A stretch of DNA of 64,000 nucleotides. Source: Anopheles merus (Eukaryota > Arthropoda > Insecta > Diptera > Culicidae). The stretch lies in NCBI RefSeq assembly GCF_017562075.2, contig NW_024427685.1, positions 1 through 64,000 on the forward strand, written 5' to 3'. Positions 59,701 through 64,000 of this stretch are shown here, piece after piece; the stretch's first letter is position 1; every line of letters begins with the position of its first letter. The notes under the pieces are model-generated. The model was not told the origin of the DNA. It saw nothing but the letters and a program-made list of their open reading frames with translations, and did no database searches. The position numbers and the translations under genes are program-made.

Positions 59701-62700
59701 CATTTCATATTGTGTTGCTCTGTCTCTTATGTTGTTTTTTCCCTAAAAGAAGCAATAAACTCAAGCAGACTAGCCAAATTTTTACACATCTACAAAGCTG
59801 TCGTTTAGCCAACTTTTAGACAGCAATTGACGCTGCATCAATATGTTCCGTGCAATGTAAAAAAAAAAAAAACAATTAAAAAAAACAAAATCCCCTAGCC
59901 AAATATTGCTCGTTTTGCACAAACACTGAAGATATTTCGTAGCTCACATAGTACAGGGACATTTTTAATTAGTGTGAAGCAATCCCCGACAATCGCTAGC
60001 AGGATCAAGTTTGCTAGAAAAGAGCTTTTGTTGAAAGATTACAGTAATACTTTTTAGCAGGAGCAGGATTTTTTCAGTCGTATATGGTGTGTGAATTGAC
60101 AAAATTTTCCATACTGCATAGTGGATGGAACGTCGGTGCAAGGTTGGTAAGAGATATGGTTAGCATATGTAACACACAAACTACCTGTTTTAGAAAACTG
60201 GTTGTTTTTATCAAATGAATATAGACTCATTCTAACGTAGAATAATATGAAATTGGGTTTGAAGTACTATTGTATTCCACAATTAATCCAAATATTAATA
60301 GTTAAGTTGCCAAATAGATGAGTGCTTTTTTGCTTTACAAATTTACTGACACAATCATTTTTAAATTATTAAACACTTGTATCACTTTTCATAAAACGAT
60401 GTTAAGGAATAAACTGAGTGTGCTATAGACATAATTTATCCCAATAAACTTCCGTTCTTTGATAACGGGTAAAAGGTGTTATAAAAATAATAAACAAAAA
60501 TTATAGTTTCTGCGAGAGAAAAGTAAACCTGTGTGTTCAATCATAGCGGAAAAAACAGACAAGGACATAGAAGTTTTTTTTTCTCAAGATGAGAAAAAGT
60601 TTCTTTGAAATTTACGATGCTATATGCCGAAAAACTAAGCCCCTTCATCTCTATGAAGAGGCTGAGAACTTTTTGTGGTTTTGATAGAACCACTGCTCTT
60701 TCGTCTTGTTTTTCACTACAAGCAAGAACGAAAACACTTCCCTTTACTTTGCGTACGTTTCCAGATTTTTTTTTTGGTTAGGGCCGCACAAAAGCATACG
60801 ACAAACCAAGGCTAAAGCTCCTAGCACAAGGTACCAGGAAGTGAACCATCGAGCATTCTTAAGCACTTTTCTTATCTACCAGCACGAAAACATCTAAGTG
60901 GCCTTTGTTTTGGTCTGGGTTTTTGGTGTTGCTTAAAGCTACTGACACACTACGACCATGATACAAGTGCTCTGTTCGCAACATCGATAACTAGATGTTT
61001 GACTGGTTGTAGGGGAAGAAAATGTGCTAAAGAAAAAAAATATTCACCGAACCGTGTTGGACAATGTACAAACAAAAGGGGAAGTTGGATGCGAAGCTAT
61101 AGTTCACTTCAACCATTCCACTCTGCACAAACGATTTGTATTTCCTTTCGCTTGAATCCTTACACTTTTCCACACCGCTACAGATACCTTTCCCAGCTCC
61201 CCAAAACGATTGCCTTTTCGTTTGTAAACAAACCAATTCGTCCATTGGCCTTCAGTTGCGAGGCAGGGGAACGCAGTTGTGGAATTGTGCGGAGGATTGG
61301 AATCAAATATCGAGCATAGTGATGGGAAAAATCACGTTTGCCCAGCTGTGAGTGAAGCTGGACGAAGGATTTTCGGCTTACTGGTTAATGATTGCCGACC
61401 AGGTGAGGGTACTGTTGTGAAGGTAAAGTTGTAACGCTCTGGTTATGTATTTAGACATTTGAAGAACAGTTGTGCTTCATAGAAGGGTATGTGATCGTGC
61501 GGGTAAAATTTATACAAACCAAAAGCAAAATAGTTGTTCTGGATGGGAGACGTAAGGAAAACATCAACGCCACAGTACAGTGAAATAGTGATGGTACGCT
61601 TCGATATGTTTGTTTACACAGGCAATGAATTGATGTAGAAATGAAGATAATGTGTTTGTTTCATCTTCTGCACAAATATTATGATAACTGTGAGAAAATT
61701 ATACAGCGCAAAATAAAGTATATTCAGAGGATATCACTTTGATCGATTTTGTCTTTTGTTTTACGTGCCAATCTCAACTTTCTGGATATAATGATATTAA
61801 CATCAGCCTGTAAGCATGAACACGGAGAAAAAATGATGTATTTTTATATACATGCTCAACATGTAAATTGTTTGATCTTTGGTAAGTAAGGGTAAATAAT
61901 TACAAATGATGTTGGGGACACGCTTTGATGTTCTCAATCAACTGTCAACAGCCATGTCACCATACACTCTCACTGTAATAGCTTTGAAATGTAAATATAC
62001 TAAACGATTCATCTCCACAAGTCTTGGAATCACTCTCACACAGTCTCGTTGTGTCGTTTAGCATGTTTTTTTTTTTACTTTCGTTCTCCATTTGCGGCGG
62101 CGGCATGATGATTGAATGTCATGGCACTTCGGGAAAGGTTTCTATTTTATCAGATTTTGCAAGCTTTATGCTACCACACCCTCTTTCTGCCAAATTCCAT
62201 CGAGGGTTGAGAAATAGAACAGCAAAGTTCCCGATTGTGACAAACTTTGCCTAAAATCTATTTGCTTGAAAAGAAATGAAAGATCAACAATCTTTTCGCA
62301 GCGTAACGAAAGCATTTATTTTACCTTTCTATACCGCCACAATCTGCTTGTGTCAACGTGTTATCTATCTACAGCAAACTTTCATAAAGCTTCGAAAGTA
62401 CCCAGTTGGAAGCGATGAGTAATATTCATACGATGTTGTCGTTCTTGTTAATTTGTAAAAGAGAACATCGTACAAATCAGTCAAGAAACACGTTCTTGAT
62501 TTAAAGAAACGTTTCATTTGATAAAGTATGTTGAAAGTTTTTATTTAATAAAATATCCCTGTGCAGAAGATTTTCTTTTGCTTAACATTTTTTCCACTTA
62601 ACATGTATGAAACTTCCAGTGTAGTTTTTCAAAAGAAAAACGGATAGTTATTTATACAATAATCAAAAATTCCTCATTTTAAAACAATTTACCAAGATTT

Positions 62701-64000
62701 TGTTTGAAATCTCCAAAGAAAAAATATTATGTTAATAATATAAAATATTCCCAAATAATGAAATATTGATATACTGTCATAACTTGGTAATTTTATGCTG
62801 CAAAAACCCAGTAGGTTCGTGAATATTGTTCGTTTCATGTTCAAATTCCACGCCACAAACGAATTACGCTTCCCCTACCTTCATAAAACGTATCGTAAAC
62901 CAATCAACCGTCCGCTCTGGATTATACCTGAAATGGAAACAACATCGGATCATTAGTACAATCGCCTAGAAAAAACATACACACCACGATCGACCTGTTG
63001 AAAAATAGAATCCGCAAAACAAACCTAAACAATCTCAGTGCGTAAATCAAGCTTTAATTAGTGTGGTATAAAAAAACCCCTACAGGACTCCGGCACTTGT
63101 ATGTATGTGTGTGTGTGTAAATATATCAGCAAAAATTGATTCACCTTTCGCCACTCGGTCTAATAAAACTGACTCTCTGAATTAGGTGTGCGAAGAAATA
63201 GATGGCGGTGGGTTTCCCGAAAGAGGGGGAAAACACTTCCCCGGGTGGCCAACAAATTGGACGCTGGTGTTGGAAGATGTGATCATATTTCTTTACGCTA
63301 GCCACATTTGCACCTTCACCCACCCCACAGGTCCCCAGACACGGATGGTACTTAAAGTTTCAACCACCCAATTCCCGAGCGCCACCGCACACCCCATGCA
63401 CCACAGCAAAATGATCGTAAATTGTGCGGATCGGTGATTATTTATTTGCTTTAACGAACGTCTGCCCAACTCATTTGACCGTGCAACGATGTTCGGAGTC
63501 GGACGTTGCTCACTGTGGCCGGGCTAACACGATTCGGTTGTTCGATTGGAGGGAGCGGCTCATTGGCAGCTCATTGGGTGGTAAGTAATTTTCCCTAATT
63601 TATTCGTTCGATTTTGTTTTCATCCGCCTAATCCGTGTAAGATGAGGATGCTCGCGCATGGGTGTCTGTGTAGTTCGGAAAGGCAAAGTCTGATTTTAAT
63701 TCATTAAGCTACATCAAAGAAATCGCCTCGCCAAGAAAGAGTCGACGTAGAAGAGAGTGAAGTAAGCAATCCCGGATTGCCTGTTTGTTAAAATGGATGG
63801 GAATGTGATATTCAACATCTTCAAAGTGATTTTGTATTACAGATGTGTTGTATCGCTGATGAAGCTGATCATTGCGACCAGAAACCGTTCCACAGACTAT
63901 GCTGTTAAGATGATTCTATCTAATTCTGATGATCCTACTATATCTTTTTTTTTAATATTGTTTCAATGATTTGTTATCTACTGTTCTTGGTAAATATGTA
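56747..64000. other. No supported gene in about 7.3 kb
   Basis: AT-rich sequence with scattered frames of 60 to 113 codons that lack recognisable features. An imperfect hairpin lies at 60630-60674. Close to the right edge, 63331-63580 is GC-richer, preceded by a strong acceptor (CACCCACCCCACAG) and followed by GTAAGT, but all three frames contain stops, so at best it is an untranslated exon. Homopolymer A and T runs are common (for example 59855-59890). Confidence 0.4.

Noticed and set aside
1..64000. tRNA genes, CRISPR arrays, bacterial-type operons
   Set aside because: B-box-like sequences were found only within SINE copies; no regularly spaced repeats or prokaryotic gene organisation are present.

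Overview
The window looks like eukaryotic, mosquito-type genomic DNA, most likely from the Anopheles gambiae complex. The reasons are AT-rich non-coding DNA with GT-AG introns, several copies of a tRNA-derived SINE that I recognise as SINE200 of An. gambiae, RTE-clade and CR1/Jockey-group non-LTR retrotransposon remains, many short TIR elements (MITEs), and one insect chymotrypsin-like protease gene. The species call rests on memory of SINE200 and of the protease family; no search was run.

Only one gene is certain: a three-exon secreted S1 serine protease on the minus strand (39198-40249). It has a TATA box about 60 bases before the ATG and an AATAAA signal about 50 bases after the stop. Its catalytic triad is complete and its S1 pocket is non-tryptic. 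A few other stretches could be small genes or isolated exons: a 102-codon ORF with a clear signal peptide (7960-8268, minus), an open block ending on a good splice donor (29198-29582, plus), a possible last exon (38587-38808, minus) and a frameshifted Cys-rich ORF (33634-34079, minus). All are weak, because ORFs of similar size occur by chance here.

The rest is intergenic or intronic DNA shaped by mobile elements. Layout: 1-2734 unique DNA with one SINE200; 2735-3640 RTE 3' end with a SINE200 inside it; 4139-5190 a TA-flanked element; 8843-9398 a long GA microsatellite; 10360-13190 a nest of pogo-like MITE units, a dead non-LTR reverse transcriptase and a 558-bp MITE with a perfect 8-bp target duplication; 17724-20433 a hAT-type element with a SINE200 and a second TA-flanked element inside; 22221-23387 a short MITE and a Tc1-like element; 29594-30482 a PIF/Harbinger-like element carrying coding-looking DNA; 40785-42191 a second RTE remnant beside a long-TIR MITE; 56121-56744 a foldback element whose outer arms are nearly identical. 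From about 42.2 to 56.1 kb and 56.7 to 64 kb I see little beyond isolated exon-like patches.

No cooperating gene set or operon-like system is visible. The most unusual material is the mobile DNA: nested insertions with readable target duplications, two elements sharing a GGGTAARTGTACC terminus with scattered internal copies, and inverted repeats able to form long hairpin RNA.
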